64,000 bases of DNA from Ziziphus jujuba (lineage: Eukaryota; Streptophyta; Magnoliopsida; Rosales; Rhamnaceae). A program made the translations under genes and the position numbers. The notes under the pieces were generated by a model. That model did not search any database. It saw only the letters and a program-made list of their open reading frames with translations, and was not told the DNA's origin. The DNA is taken from positions 15,085,001 to 15,149,000 of the forward strand of contig NC_083380.1 in assembly GCF_031755915.1 (NCBI RefSeq), given 5' to 3'. Positions 63,628-64,000 of the stretch are shown piece by piece. Positions within the stretch are counted from its first letter, which is position 1. Every line of letters starts with the position of its first letter.

Positions 63628-64000
63628 GTTGATGCTGAAATTTGGATAGCTTCAAGCTAGGCGAAATGCTAACGCGGCAATTGGAATGTACGTTATGGAA
63701 CTGTAAAACAAAGGATAGAAGAGCAAAGTAACCTTGGCACCGGTGTGGTACCGGCCAAAGACACTCCAACGCTCAAGTCAAATCACAAAATCATTGACTT
63801 TCTTGGACTCAATAATTGTAGTTGATTATATTTTTTAGTGTACCTCTAACGGGGGTGCCTCTCCTTTTTTCTTTTTCTTTTTTCATAATGAATTGGATTA
63901 TATTATCTAGTTGATAATAATACTCTAGGCTGATTTTTTGGAAATTCTATTGTCCTGTTTTGACTTCCATTTGAATTCTGTTTGAAATGATTCTGTGAGA
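63628..64000 (-). repeat. 5' LTR of the Tat element (runs off the window)
   Basis: The LTR closes on the minus strand with CAGCATCAACA at 63628. It continues beyond the window end, so its length and target duplication cannot be given. No matching 3' LTR was found near 55751-57370. Confidence 0.6.

Overview
The window is nuclear DNA of a dicot-type flowering plant. The evidence is a UGT85-like glycosyltransferase with the usual single intron, a cluster of eight-exon MATE/DETOXIFICATION genes, relics of LRK10-like receptor kinases, very AT-rich spacers with long (TA)n and (AAT)n tracts, and many plant transposable elements of different ages. Species cannot be assigned from the sequence alone.

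Layout. 1-3204: 3' part of a decayed Ty3/gypsy chromovirus (plus strand) with its 3' LTR. 3231-4712: Ty1/copia gag and LTR relic (minus). 5243-5840: small terminal-inverted-repeat element. 6942-8502: the only clearly intact host gene, a UGT (minus). 10295-11167: long fold-back element. 15561-15802: UGT relic. 16456-19573, 20622-22363 and 38527-42715: three MATE genes, all on the minus strand, each with different damage. 22559-25404: an element with inverted ends into which a hAT-like element (22996-24745) has inserted. 25429-29541: about 4.1 kb LTR, probably solo. 30988-37137: nearly complete Ty1/copia element with both LTRs, lying between the second and third MATE copies. 46982-49274: second long LTR, truncated against a caulimovirid (endogenous pararetrovirus) fragment (49275-51065), which abuts the 3' end of a receptor-kinase gene (51071-51327). 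52291-52600: hairpin MITE. 53829-55345: 5' exon of a second receptor kinase, split by a hAT element with a perfect 8-bp target duplication. 55751-57370: partial chromovirus LTR with a tandem repeat. 57371-64000: Tat-lineage Ty3/gypsy element on the minus strand, with an additional antisense ORF downstream of pol.

How it fits together. The host genes form a small specialised-metabolism and detoxification neighbourhood: a sugar transferase, multidrug/toxin exporters and receptor kinases. Most copies are dying, and retrotransposons, hAT elements and MITEs have settled into introns, exons and spacers. Only the UGT looks fully functional. The third MATE gene is intact except for one extra base in exon 4. 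No RNA genes, CRISPR arrays or bacterial-type features were seen.
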